Below are positions 33,731 through 42,659 of a DNA stretch of 52,281 nucleotides, in pieces; the stretch's first letter is position 1, and every line of letters begins with the position of its first letter. Below the pieces are notes generated by a model. That model was not told the DNA's origin. It saw nothing but the letters and a program-made list of their open reading frames with translations, and did no database searches. Source of the DNA: Candidatus Poribacteria bacterium. GTDB taxonomy: Bacteria > Poribacteria > WGA-4E > WGA-3G. The stretch spans positions 1 to 52,281 of the forward strand of contig VXMD01000080.1 of assembly GCA_009841255.1 (NCBI GenBank). Direction: 5' to 3'. Made by a program: the position numbers and the translations under genes.

Positions 33731-34870
33731 TTAATTCCCAAAAAAGAAGCGTTCTAAAAGCTCACCGACGAGGTAACCAACACCTGCGACACCAAGCCCT
33801 ACAACGAACATGTCAATACCACTCCGAAACAAACCGCGCCCAGTGAAAAGACTTCGGGTAGCACCAACAACAAAGTGGGAGAACATCGCGAGTGTGAATG
33901 ATATCCAAATGGCAAGTATGCCTTCTGTGAAAAGGAAGGGTGCCACAGGAATGAAAGCCCCGATAGCCGTTGCAAGCCCTGTAATCCATCCTTCTTTGAA
34001 CGGCGTTGCATAGACTTCCCCGATTTTAAGTTCGGTTTGAATTTTCTCTCCCAATGCCCTCTCTGGGTCGCTCATCACTTCCTTGGCAAGTGCGCGAGCC
34101 TGTTCTTCCGGAACACCTCGTGCGGCATAAATAAGGGCGAGTTCCTCCTCCTCAATGTCAGGCATGAGACGAATTTCCTCTTTTTCAATCTCAATTTCGT
34201 GTTCATAAACCTCTTGCTCACTTTTCGCTGCCAGGTAACCCGAAGCCCCCATAGAAAGCGCATCGGCGACCGTGCCAACAATGCCCGTCACAAGAATCGT
34301 GGAAAGGTCCGATGTCGCAGCGATGACCCCTGCGACCAAACCGAAGTTCGCCGTTAATCCATCGTTAAACCCATAAACAATGTTGCCAACCATCCCACCA
34401 GATTCGGTTTTGTGCCACGGTTCGCCAACCGTGCCGGTGAGTTCCTGCAAAGTCTCCGTATGCATCGCGGATTCTTTGGCTAAAATGAGCGCTGTCTCCT
34501 TCGCGTCTGCCAATGTGCTGTTCCTATGGAGCGTTAGATAGTCCTTGACTTCACCAGCCTCCTCACCGAGCATCTGTGAGAGTGGAAACTCACTCCCAAA
34601 CCGGCGAGCATACCACGCCATTAACCGTGCTTTCAATGTTGGCTGCTGCCTTTTAACCTCTACATCGTAGGCAGCGAGCATCTCCCGCCAACGGATTACA
34701 TGTCGATTTTCCACCCCGGCGAGTCCACTTAATATCTCCTTTCGCCTCGGGTCGGACTCAAGACCGGCGAAAACACTATAAAGGAACCCCGCGTCAATCT
34801 CATCTTGTAAATGGTGTTTCCATACCTTGATTGTTTTACGATCTGGTCGAATCTGTTTTTGTTGTTCCAT
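33731..34870 (-). CDS. Ferritin-like/VIT1 fusion metal transporter (MbfA-type)
   Basis: This is a 379-aa fusion. Residues 1-150 form a rubrerythrin-like four-helix bundle with E24, E54 and H57 (DEIDAGF, GVENRH), then GEEAGEVKD and ESAMHTE as the rest of the di-iron site. Residues 155-379 are the VIT1/CCC1 transporter, GFNDGLTANFGLVAGVIAAT as the first membrane helix, with a cytoplasmic acidic stretch (VYEHEIEIEKEEIRLM) for metal binding. Fusions like this (MbfA) export Fe or Mn and protect from metal and oxidant stress. It lies between the DtxR regulator and the import genes: balancing import and export in one operon. Confidence 0.9.
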   Translation of the reverse strand: MEQQKQIRPDRKTIKVWKHHLQDEIDAGFLYSVFAGLESDPRRKEILSGLAGVENRHVIRWREMLAAYDVEVKRQQPTLKARLMAWYARRFGSEFPLSQMLGEEAGEVKDYLTLHRNSTLADAKETALILAKESAMHTETLQELTGTVGEPWHKTESGGMVGNIVYGFNDGLTANFGLVAGVIAATSDLSTILVTGIVGTVADALSMGASGYLAAKSEQEVYEHEIEIEKEEIRLMPDIEEEELALIYAARGVPEEQARALAKEVMSDPERALGEKIQTELKIGEVYATPFKEGWITGLATAIGAFIPVAPFLFTEGILAIWISFTLAMFSHFVVGATRSLFTGRGLFRSGIDMFVVGLGVAGVGYLVGELLERFFFGN

Positions 34871-35005
34871 TTTTTTGTAGTCGTCAGTTGTCAGTCGTCA
34901 GTTGTCGGTTAAAAGTTTCATGTAACAATTCACTATTTCCCAGAATATTCCAAGTTGGGAAAGATTATTACGGACAACTCTTAACCGATATCCGATAGCT
35001 AATAA

Positions 35006-35665
35006 CTATTCCTCCACATTATCGACAAAAATTTGTTTCGCAACCTCACGCCCAATGACCACCTGCTGCCCGGCAATGTCAATAGTAAAGGGACCTTCAA
35101 AGGGAGCAACCTCAATCACTCGGAATGCTGTGCCTGGGTAAAGATTGAAACTTCCTAAATGCCGAAGTAACGCCGAATCCGTGTCACTCACTTCAGCAAC
35201 AATACAAGATTGGCCCGCACACAATTCTGTCATCGGGATATGCGCCGTCTTCCTCACAACGCCGTTTTTATCGGGTATGGGTGCACCGTGTGGATCGGCG
35301 GTTGGATAGCCGAGAAACGCATCCATCCGTGCCTCCACATCTTCCGAAATGACATGCTCCAATTTCTCGGCTTCTTCGTGAACACCATCCCACGGAACAC
35401 CAAGTGCCTTGAAGAGATAAAGTTCCAACAAACGATGGTGCCGGATAATTTCAAGTGCGATTGCTTTCCCAGCATCCGTCAACGTAACCCCCTGATACCG
35501 CTCGTGTTTCACCAGTTGCATTGTCTTTAGTTTCTTAATCATCCCGGTGGCAGACGCAGGTTTCACATTGAGGTATTCCGCCAAAATGCCGGTCGAAACT
35601 TTACCGACTTTCTCTTGCAATTTATAGATCGACTTGAGGTAATCCTCAGCTGCATGTGTAAGCAT
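35006..35665 (-). CDS. DtxR/MntR/TroR-type metal-dependent repressor
   Basis: The 219-aa regulator has a winged helix at 10-65 (LKSIYKLQEKVGKVSTGILA, then VKPASATGMIKKLK as the recognition helix). A dimerisation and metal-binding domain follows with HHRLLELYL, EAEKLEHVISEDVEARMD (family E/H ligands) and a C-terminal SH3-like FeoA domain (SALLRHLGSFNLYPGTAFRV). ATG 35665 is preferred over a TTG at 35677. It is the first gene of the metal operon and its promoter carries a DtxR-type palindrome (35767-35788), so it probably represses itself and the transport genes when metal is plentiful. Confidence 0.93.
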   Translation of the reverse strand: MLTHAAEDYLKSIYKLQEKVGKVSTGILAEYLNVKPASATGMIKKLKTMQLVKHERYQGVTLTDAGKAIALEIIRHHRLLELYLFKALGVPWDGVHEEAEKLEHVISEDVEARMDAFLGYPTADPHGAPIPDKNGVVRKTAHIPMTELCAGQSCIVAEVSDTDSALLRHLGSFNLYPGTAFRVIEVAPFEGPFTIDIAGQQVVIGREVAKQIFVDNVEE

Positions 35666-35766
35666 TGTTCTGTCCAATCCGTTTTTTTAACATCGGCGAG
35701 AAACCCAATCATTAGAAAAACGGTTTTAGGCACTATGTGCCAAAATTGTTAGAAACGTTGAGAAAT

Positions 35767-35788
35767 TAATTTAGGTATACCTAAATTA
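35767..35788. promoter_or_regulatory. DtxR-type operator (22-nt perfect palindrome)
   Basis: A perfect palindrome with half-site TAATTTAGGTA, centred at 35777/35778. The TTTAGGTATACCTAAA core fits the DtxR/IdeR/MntR pattern. It overlaps the -10 hexamer and probable start site of the minus-strand promoter, as expected for steric repression. Confidence 0.85.
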
Positions 35789-35813
35789 TATATTATGCAA
35801 AACAAAATGTCAA
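35785..35813 (-). promoter_or_regulatory. Consensus sigma70 promoter of the metal operon
   Basis: On the minus strand TTGACA (35813-35808), a 17-nt spacer and TATAAT (35790-35785): both hexamers perfect. Transcription would start near 35778, inside the operator, leaving a leader of about 110 nt before ATG 35665. Confidence 0.85.
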
Positions 35814-35814
35814 A

Positions 35815-35898
35815 TTTTAATTTTACCTTGCGGTTCGATCAGGTGGATTTGGATGCTCACGTGCTTCTCCGTATATCCGCCTGCGTGTTTTGCGAACG
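35815..35898 (-). repeat. Conserved leader element, copy D (minus strand)
   Basis: On the minus strand: GCGTTCGCAAAACACGC, GGCGGATATACGG (35881-35869), 32 nt variable, CGAACCGCAAGG (35837-35826), then TAAAATTAAAA up to the -35 box of the metal-operon promoter. Spacing between the two conserved blocks is 32 nt as in copies A and C. Here the element lies upstream of a promoter rather than against a start codon. The stretch 35899-36004 beyond it contains a TTTGCTTGGGTATTTCTGCG repeat. Confidence 0.6.
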
Positions 35899-35918
35899 CT
35901 GAAATCCAATGCGAAGAA

Positions 35919-35950
35919 AGTCTTTGCTTGGGTATTTCTGCGTATTGTTG
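35919..35950. repeat. TTTGCTTGGGTATTTCTGCG repeat
   Basis: Third block of a short dispersed repeat also found at 3586-3620 (TTTGCTTGGGTGTTTCTTCG) and 48148-48175 (TTTACTTGGGTATTTCTGTG). The function is unknown. Confidence 0.5.
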
Positions 35951-36004
35951 CAGGCTACGGTTTCTCTTTAACAGAAGAAATAGAAGCACACGGATTTCTG
36001 ATTG

Positions 36005-37057
36005 CTAAAAGTCGTTGAATACCTTCACGGGCTGTCCCGTCTCAATAGACTCCCACGCCGCCACACCGACAGCAATAGACTTCGCACCGTCAATCACATT
36101 CGGCGAGGGTTCTACATCTTCTTCAAGACACTGCTGAAAATGGCGCATATATCGGATAACCGTTTGCCCATGTCCATAAACACTGGTATCTATTTCAGGC
36201 GGACAGGTCACTTCAAAGGGTTCTCTGGTGGCCATTTTATCGAGCATCAACTTGACGTGTCCCTCTTTATTGTCCGTAAAGTCCCCAATTACCGTCCCTT
36301 TACTTCCAAAAATAGAGATAGACTGCATCGGCATCGGGGGATGGACGACATCGTAAAGCCCCATCGCTCTCGCAATCTGTCCGCTCTTAAACTTCAGGTT
36401 AAGAAAAAAATTGTTCTTTATAGGGTATTCCGGTGTGAGCAAGCCTTTCGTTCCGTAGGCATGCACTTCATCTACATCACCGAGGAGACAACGCAATAGG
36501 TCAACAGGATGCACAATACCGCCGAACATCAAATCTTGCGGTTCATGGAGTCGCCACGGCGTGAAGTCGTAGACCTCGCGCATGTCGTGGACATAATAGG
36601 CATCCGCTAGCATAATGTCGCCTAAATCACCGTCGTCGAGAAACCCTTTCATTGTCAAAAATTGGAGGTCAAACCGCATCGACTGCCCCACAAGGAATTT
36701 GACTTTGTGCTCGCGCACCAGATCCACTAATTGTTGTGCATCATCTAACTTGGTCACCATCGGCTTTGTGCAAATGACGTGCTTACCCGCTTCTATCGCC
36801 GCGACGCAATGTTCAGCGTGCAAGTGGTCGGGGGAATAGATAGCGATAACAGAAATATCTTCGCGCTGCACTAATTCTCGATAATCTGTCGTCCAAAAGT
36901 CCACGCCAATTTGGTTGGCATAGTTTTCAAGTACATCTGCCCGTTTCGCGCAGATACCGCGAAGTTCATATTTCAGGTCCGGTACATCCTTTAACAGTGT
37001 CGCAGTTGACCCCATATTCGTGGGGTTCATCCCAATAACGCCCAATCCTATTGCCAT
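36005..37057 (-). CDS. Gfo/Idh/MocA family oxidoreductase
   Basis: The 350-aa NAD(P)-dependent oxidoreductase starts LGVIGMNPTNMGSTATLL, where the usual glycine-rich GxGxxG is replaced by GMNPTNMG. CTKPMVTKLDDAQQL carries the Lys-Pro motif, and MFGGIVHPVDLLRCLLGD is the catalytic His region. GGAGATATGAA precedes the ATG. Single gene; the nearest same-strand neighbour is the protease-TPR gene 73 nt upstream. The divergent glycine loop, shared in style with the 7165 protein, suggests a Gfo/Idh subgroup. Substrate unknown. Confidence 0.87.
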   Translation of the reverse strand: MAIGLGVIGMNPTNMGSTATLLKDVPDLKYELRGICAKRADVLENYANQIGVDFWTTDYRELVQREDISVIAIYSPDHLHAEHCVAAIEAGKHVICTKPMVTKLDDAQQLVDLVREHKVKFLVGQSMRFDLQFLTMKGFLDDGDLGDIMLADAYYVHDMREVYDFTPWRLHEPQDLMFGGIVHPVDLLRCLLGDVDEVHAYGTKGLLTPEYPIKNNFFLNLKFKSGQIARAMGLYDVVHPPMPMQSISIFGSKGTVIGDFTDNKEGHVKLMLDKMATREPFEVTCPPEIDTSVYGHGQTVIRYMRHFQQCLEEDVEPSPNVIDGAKSIAVGVAAWESIETGQPVKVFNDF

Positions 37058-37130
37058 TTCATATCTCCTCCCTGAGTCAGTTGACGTACCGCTATTCTAT
37101 CACAATTCACTTTTGCTGGCAAATAGGAGA

Positions 37131-38762
37131 TTATTTTTCGATATCTGCGTCAAGTTCCCTCGCCTTTTTGAAATCCGCCTTCGCTTCCTTTTTTTCTCCA
37201 AGCAACACTTTCACAAGTGCACGATTGTAGTAGGCTCTGGCAAAATCAGGTTTGAGATTGACGGTTTTGTCGAAATCCTCAAGTGCTCCACTATAGTCAT
37301 CAAGAATCGCTTTTGCAACACCGCGCGTGTGATAGCCGTAAGGATGCTCAGCGTCAAGTTTGATAGCCGAATCACAATCAGCTATCGCTGCTTCGTATAG
37401 GCTTCGGGCATTTTCCATATTTCCTTTATCAGATTCAAAATCTGCCAAGCAAATTTTTGTATACGCACGAATGATGTAGGCGTATGTATCATGCCGGTCG
37501 TAATAGATAGCCTTATCACAGTCTTCAATCGCGGCGTAATAGTACTGCTGTGCTTCCGTGGTATGCCCTTGGTTGGTCCCAGAGATGCCCAGAGCAACTT
37601 TCACCGCTCCACGCTCGGCGTATGCGGGAAACTCTGGGTAGATACCCATGGCTTTATCAAAGTCTTTAATCGCTGCACGATAGTACTGTTGTGCTATCTC
37701 TGTGTGCCCCTTGATAAATTCAGCGTGCCCAAGGAGAGTTCTCGTATATCCGCGCTTGAAATACGCGGGCGTGTTCTTGGGGGTAATGCTGATAGCTTTA
37801 TCAAGATCCTGAATCGCTGAATGATAATATTGCTGTGCTACCTCTGGCGCATTTTTGTCAAATTTAGAGCGACCAAGGTGGACTTTGGCATATCCACGAT
37901 TCTCATATCTCATGCTTATTCCTGTGAATGTAGGATTTATCGTAAAAAATTTATCAATTGCCTCTATCGCACCAGCGTAGTCATCCGTGTAGAATTTGCT
38001 GGATGCCTGATAGAGATAGAGATAGGCGCGTATTGAATCTCTCTTCTGCCATTTCGCCAAAGGTTCAGCTGTTCCCGACCGGTTGAGTAGCCCTTTGAGT
38101 ACGTTTGACCCAATGGCATAACCGATAGCACCGCTACCAGCAACAGTAATACCGACGACTTCGCCTTTGGTATTCAGCACAGGACCGCCGCTGTTCCCCC
38201 CCGGACTGTTGGGTGTTACACGAAGCCACACACCGTTAAGCTGCTCCGGAAGGATGGTGTTCTCCATGACATTAAACCTATCAGCAGGATAGCCTACATA
38301 GCCTACACCGAAAACAGTCTCACCACTGCTAACTGCGTCACTATTACCGAGGACAAGCGGTACGCCAGTGCCAGATATTTGTAGAATGACGAGATCATTT
38401 TGGGTATCAAATGCCGTAACACCTCGAATTGTATAGTTCGCGTTATCGGTCCTCACGTGTAATGACGCAAGATCAGCATCTGCAAGACCATGAATGTTAG
38501 TAACAATCTTGTCATTTGCTACGAAAAAGCCGCTACCGATCATCGTTGAATCTCCTGCTCCGTAAACCACAGCGACCGTAGATGCTTTTACTTCTTCCGT
38601 ATCTAAACCTTCAGCCACACCAAGAGGGAGTCCCGGTCCCATTGGAGTGCCGCGCGGCACAGCGTACACTGGGTGCAATTCAATACGCTGGGGTGTTCGA
38701 GCACATGAAAGAATGACTCCCAAAATGAGAATACCGAATGAAAATTTACCGATGCGTTTCAC
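37131..38762 (-). CDS. Trypsin-like serine protease/TPR lipoprotein
   Basis: The 543-aa predicted lipoprotein has signal FGILILGVILSC with lipidation at C20. Residues 60-220 are an HtrA-like trypsin fold with triad H91 (IVTNIHGL), D123 (NDLVILQI) and S191 (GGNSGGPV). Residues about 245-543 hold six or more TPR units with long inserts (EVAQQYYHSAIQDLDKAISI). There is no PDZ domain, which separates it from DegP/HtrA: the TPR array replaces it for substrate or partner binding. The start is GTG 38762 with AAAGGA upstream. It diverges from the TRAP permease gene. Role: envelope proteolysis, inferred. Confidence 0.87.
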   Translation of the reverse strand: MKRIGKFSFGILILGVILSCARTPQRIELHPVYAVPRGTPMGPGLPLGVAEGLDTEEVKASTVAVVYGAGDSTMIGSGFFVANDKIVTNIHGLADADLASLHVRTDNANYTIRGVTAFDTQNDLVILQISGTGVPLVLGNSDAVSSGETVFGVGYVGYPADRFNVMENTILPEQLNGVWLRVTPNSPGGNSGGPVLNTKGEVVGITVAGSGAIGYAIGSNVLKGLLNRSGTAEPLAKWQKRDSIRAYLYLYQASSKFYTDDYAGAIEAIDKFFTINPTFTGISMRYENRGYAKVHLGRSKFDKNAPEVAQQYYHSAIQDLDKAISITPKNTPAYFKRGYTRTLLGHAEFIKGHTEIAQQYYRAAIKDFDKAMGIYPEFPAYAERGAVKVALGISGTNQGHTTEAQQYYYAAIEDCDKAIYYDRHDTYAYIIRAYTKICLADFESDKGNMENARSLYEAAIADCDSAIKLDAEHPYGYHTRGVAKAILDDYSGALEDFDKTVNLKPDFARAYYNRALVKVLLGEKKEAKADFKKARELDADIEK

Positions 38763-38909
38763 AAATGTGTTCCTTTCCTCATTTAAGATTTCAGTTGAAA
38801 ATTTAGAGGTTGCCGATTGTTTTCTAATGTCATATTAGTTGCAAATCGCCCCAGTTTTCTTGACAAAATGCGAAAACGCCATTTGGAAGGTTATTTATCT
38901 GAAAACCAT

Positions 38910-38938
38910 TTGCTTTCTGTGTCGATTTGATGTAATAT
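38910..38938 (+). promoter_or_regulatory. Sigma70-type promoter for the TRAP permease
   Basis: TTGCTT (38910-38915), a 17-nt spacer, and TAATAT (38933-38938); start expected about 38945, with GGAG (38960-38963) then ATG 38970. Confidence 0.55.
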
Positions 38939-38969
38939 TGTTAACGCAAACCCCTATAACGGAGCAGCA

Positions 38970-40868
38970 ATGACACAAACCGAAACGCAAGACGCCGTTG
39001 GCTTTGAAACCCTGCAGCGGATTGAATTAGAAAAAGCATACACATGGATTTTTGAACTCGGGGCAGTCGCTCTCGTTCTTTATTATATCTATAGCGCAGG
39101 CTTCGGCAGTGCCAGTGAGCAATATCATCTTGGTCCTTACCTCCTACTAACCTTCGCACTTATCGGTATCGTTTACCGATGCCGGAAGGGTTCTCCAGCA
39201 TCTCGACCCTCTTTATTGGATTTCCTGCTCATCGTAGGTAGTATCTTTGCCATCGGCTATTGGATTGTGGAGTATCCGAACCTCGCAAATCGTGCCGGTA
39301 ATTATAGCCAGCTTGATATTTTCGTAGGCGCGGTTGCGATCGTGATTAGTTTTGAGGTAAGTCGTCGAACGGTCGGTTGGGCACTGCCCATCATCGCTAT
39401 AATCGGCATCCTATATGCGCTTTTCGGACGCTCTTTGCCGGATGCCATCGCGCATCGCGGGTTCCCACTCCGCCGGATTATCGAATACTGCTTTTTCAGC
39501 CAAGCCGGTGTCTTCGGTATCATGGCAAACGTGATGGCGACGTACGTGATTCTCTTTATTTTCTTCGGGGCATTTCTGGAGAAATCGGGGGTCGGGCAAT
39601 TCTTTATCAATCTACCGATGTCAATAGCCGGACGTTCAATAGGCGGAGCCGCAAAAGTTTCGGTCATGACGTCCGGTTTTTTTGGCTCCGTCGCGGGAAG
39701 TGCAATTGCGAACACGGTCGCTACCGGGACGTTCACGATACCGTTGATGAAACGGACCGGCTTCCGTCCGCACATCGCTGGAGCAGTCGAGGCTTCCGCC
39801 TCCGTCGGTGGGCAATTCCTACCTCCCGTGATGGGAGCAGGGGCGTTTTTGATGGCGGAACGGACAGGGCTCCCGTATAGTAAAATTGCCCTCCTCTCCA
39901 TCGTGCCAGCAGCTCTCTACTTCCTCTCCGTCTGGGTGATGGTACACTTTGAAGCGAAAAAGCAGGGACTCGAACGGATACCGGACGCAGAAATTCCGAA
40001 ACTTTTACCCCTTCTTAAAAGCGGTTGGTATTACTTACTACCGTTGCTGACGCTTGTGGGCATCTTAATCGCTGGCTATACCGCTTACAAGGCGGCATTC
40101 TTTGCGATTCTCGTCACGATTGCGGTGAGTTATTTCCGCCCAGAAACACGACTCACACCGAAACGTACCTGGGAAGCGATGGTAACAGGCGCGAAGAATT
40201 CACTCGCTATTGGCGGTGCGGTTGCTACTATCGGTATTATCGTTGCTGTCATAGATTTGACGGGTTTAGGAAGGATATTCCCGGATTTAGTGTTGTCGGT
40301 TGCCGGAACCAACAAAGCCATCGCGATTCTATTTCTCGCGGCGGCATCTTTAGTTCTGGGGATGGGGATTCCTGTGACCGCTGCCTACCTGATTACCTCT
40401 GAACTCGCTGTGCCGATCCTGACGACTCCTGAGATGGGCATACCCATTATTGCCGCGCACCTCATTATCTTCTGGCTGAGTCAAGATTCCAACATCACAC
40501 CCCCGGTCGCCTTGGGAGCCTACGCGGGTGCCGCGATCGCCCGTGCCGATCCGTGGCAGACGGGATGGGCATGCTTCAAGTTTTCCAAATTGCTCTATAT
40601 CATGCCGCTGCTGTTTGCGTATACGCACATCTTGTTCACAGGGGGGACACCGGTTGAATACACACTCTCCGTGGTATCGGCTGTGGTCGGCACAGTTATC
40701 TTCTCCATTGTAACGATGGGCTTTTTCCTCCGCAAGACGCATTGGTATGAGTGGATTTTGCTTGCACTCGCGGCGTTCCTCGCTTATGTCTATAACATCT
40801 GGACCTTCATTATCGCTATAGGCCTTGTTACGGTTGTGTACATCCTTCAGAAACGCTCAGAATCGTAG
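38970..40868 (+). CDS. TRAP transporter permease, fused DctQM type
   Basis: The 632-aa membrane protein has about 17 hydrophobic segments. The N-terminal part corresponds to the small DctQ-like subunit and the rest to the large DctM-like subunit, as in TAXI-type fused TRAP permeases. Conserved DctM blocks are SVMTSGFFGSVAGSAIANTV, GTFTIPLMKRTGFRPH, GGQFLPPVMGAGAFLMAE and LILGMGIPVTAAY-like VLGMGIPVTAAYLI. The partner substrate-binding protein is not in the window. TRAP systems use Na+ or H+ gradients to import carboxylates or sugar acids; the ligand is unknown. Confidence 0.92.
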   Translation: MTQTETQDAVGFETLQRIELEKAYTWIFELGAVALVLYYIYSAGFGSASEQYHLGPYLLLTFALIGIVYRCRKGSPASRPSLLDFLLIVGSIFAIGYWIVEYPNLANRAGNYSQLDIFVGAVAIVISFEVSRRTVGWALPIIAIIGILYALFGRSLPDAIAHRGFPLRRIIEYCFFSQAGVFGIMANVMATYVILFIFFGAFLEKSGVGQFFINLPMSIAGRSIGGAAKVSVMTSGFFGSVAGSAIANTVATGTFTIPLMKRTGFRPHIAGAVEASASVGGQFLPPVMGAGAFLMAERTGLPYSKIALLSIVPAALYFLSVWVMVHFEAKKQGLERIPDAEIPKLLPLLKSGWYYLLPLLTLVGILIAGYTAYKAAFFAILVTIAVSYFRPETRLTPKRTWEAMVTGAKNSLAIGGAVATIGIIVAVIDLTGLGRIFPDLVLSVAGTNKAIAILFLAAASLVLGMGIPVTAAYLITSELAVPILTTPEMGIPIIAAHLIIFWLSQDSNITPPVALGAYAGAAIARADPWQTGWACFKFSKLLYIMPLLFAYTHILFTGGTPVEYTLSVVSAVVGTVIFSIVTMGFFLRKTHWYEWILLALAAFLAYVYNIWTFIIAIGLVTVVYILQKRSES

Positions 40869-40877
40869 GTGCTACGT

Positions 40878-41735
40878 TCAAGGCATGCCAACAATTTCTT
40901 GGAGTCGCTGCAAGATGGCATCGGCGGTTTCGCGAGATTTCTGCTCGTTGAATCGCTCAGCGGCTTGCCCCGCACGAAAGGTGTTACCTCGGTAGTAACG
41001 CCAGAAGATGAACACCCCCCACAACGCCGCATCTACATAATATTCATCTAATATCATATCAACAGCGAGAAACCCGAGCACCCCATTCAGCAGCAGAGCG
41101 TTTAACCCACCGCTCCAATCGCCTGCATACACCTGTCCCGCACCGGGAAAGATTGTTGACAATACCCGTGCGACATTCGCAGATTTCAGGGGTATATCAG
41201 TAGCCTCCTCAAAGAGCATCTCCAGCCTTGCATCGGTTGTATAGTTTCGTAGTGATTCGCGGGCATCCTCCCATCGAAACTGATAGAGGGACGCAACGGC
41301 TTGCAAGAAAAGTGAGCGTCGGTATAACTGCGTGGGAAGGGTTCGCATCGTCACCTTAACCAACTCTAACCGAGCCAGATCGTAGTCCTGCGCCGCAATC
41401 AGCGTCACGGCGAGTTCCAGCTGGTATTCTGATTTCGCTTCGCTCTTTGTAGTGAGATATGTCGCCGTCCGCAAGGCAGTAACTGCCTCTGTCCACACTC
41501 CCTGCGCTCTATAGGCAAGTCCGATGTTGTAATACATCTCCGCAATACGTTCATCTTCTGGATGGAAGTAGAGAAAACGTTTATATTCGGTAATCGCGGC
41601 ATCGTAGTTGCCCTGCGCGAAGAGATGTTTGCCGAGGGATAAGGGAGGTTCCTCTGCGATTGCTGTGAAACCGCTGAAAAGTAAAGGAAGACTGATTAAG
41701 AAAAAAAATATAGATTTGTTTAAAACTTTGAACAC
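40878..41735 (-). CDS. Exported TPR protein with C-terminal membrane region
   Basis: The 285-aa protein has a signal peptide (IFFFLISLPLLFSGFTAIA), TPR-like helices at 33-190 (GKHLFAQGNYDAAITEYKRF, IGLAYRAQGVWTEAVTALRT) and a C-terminal region with VLSTIFPGAGQVYAGDWSGG followed by two hydrophobic helices. The PGxGQxYxG block is shared by small membrane proteins of several phyla, often encoded near yidD; yidD is not seen here. Convergent with the TRAP gene, 9 nt apart. Function unknown; a membrane-anchored scaffold is likely. Confidence 0.78.
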   Translation of the reverse strand: MFKVLNKSIFFFLISLPLLFSGFTAIAEEPPLSLGKHLFAQGNYDAAITEYKRFLYFHPEDERIAEMYYNIGLAYRAQGVWTEAVTALRTATYLTTKSEAKSEYQLELAVTLIAAQDYDLARLELVKVTMRTLPTQLYRRSLFLQAVASLYQFRWEDARESLRNYTTDARLEMLFEEATDIPLKSANVARVLSTIFPGAGQVYAGDWSGGLNALLLNGVLGFLAVDMILDEYYVDAALWGVFIFWRYYRGNTFRAGQAAERFNEQKSRETADAILQRLQEIVGMP

Positions 41736-41983
41736 TTAGAATGGAACTCCATAAGCGCGCGGTTAGGAATCTCGTTACCGAACGTAAACATCATCAGATG
41801 TCATAACGTTTACCTTATTGCGATGTTGTTTTGCCCATAGTATACGCTATTACGCTTGGGATGTCAAATATCTATTCACGAACTTTTTTTATTCTTATGT
41901 GTCTAAATTGAACAACAAACCTAAACATAGCATGTCACCTTTAGATGAACGTGCTTCCACCAGCAAGAAAGAGAACTCCCATT

Positions 41984-42586
41984 ATGAAAACAGACACAAC
42001 TGCGCAATTCGGGACCTTTGTTAACACCCGCATGAAAGCACTCTTTGTCGCACAAGACGATAAACCTGAAACGTTAAAAAGAATCAATCTCGCGCGACTG
42101 ACCCCCTTCCAACGCGGGTTGCTCGTCTCCGATGGGACGGTTACGCGGTTCATCGAAGCCTACACACTCATGCCGGTAGAGGTGGCACTCCTACAGCAAA
42201 CAAAACAAACACTATCCAGTGAAAATATATGGCTCCAACTGCCTGCCGGGGCAGAGGTCATCTCACGGCAAGCGGTCCTCCAAACCCATTCACAGGAAGA
42301 ATCATCACCGATAATTCATACTTACGCAGACTCACTCATTGTGCCACAACGTCTACCAGAATCCATTTTGAACGGGTTAGAATTCGATACACAAGGATTA
42401 GGCGGCCTGTTATGGCGTAGTGGTTTAGAGACACGGCGTGAACTGCTCTGGTGGGGTATAGAAACCTTAACCGACCTGCCGCCCGTTGTTGAACACCTTG
42501 AAGGTGAAAAGTTTATCAGTCGAACCTATCGAATGTTCGCGGATCAAGCTCCGATCATGCTGATTAATGAGAAGTTTCCCCTCTAA
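41984..42586 (+). CDS. Chorismate lyase-like (DUF98) protein
   Basis: The 200-aa protein resembles the chorismate pyruvate-lyase family that makes 4-hydroxybenzoate. Key blocks are LTPFQRGLLVSDGTVTRFIE, EAYTLMPVEVALLQQ and a late GLLWRSGLETRRELLWWGIE. The N-terminal segment precedes a mixed beta core. ATG 41984 has AAAGAGA upstream; an in-frame start at 41945 adds 13 residues. It stands alone, 74 nt before the selenoprotein gene. Quinone or phenolic product pathway genes are absent. Confidence 0.68.
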   Translation: MKTDTTAQFGTFVNTRMKALFVAQDDKPETLKRINLARLTPFQRGLLVSDGTVTRFIEAYTLMPVEVALLQQTKQTLSSENIWLQLPAGAEVISRQAVLQTHSQEESSPIIHTYADSLIVPQRLPESILNGLEFDTQGLGGLLWRSGLETRRELLWWGIETLTDLPPVVEHLEGEKFISRTYRMFADQAPIMLINEKFPL

Positions 42587-42659
42587 TTTTTAGTCATAGA
42601 ACTCACCCGCTGACTCTGAAAATCCTAACTGAGATAAAAAATGAAAGGAGAATATTCTG

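Noticed and set aside
39302-39901. A 199-codon minus-strand frame inside the TRAP permease gene
   Set aside because: It lies opposite hydrophobic, well-conserved permease codons and shows no ribosome binding site or family pattern.
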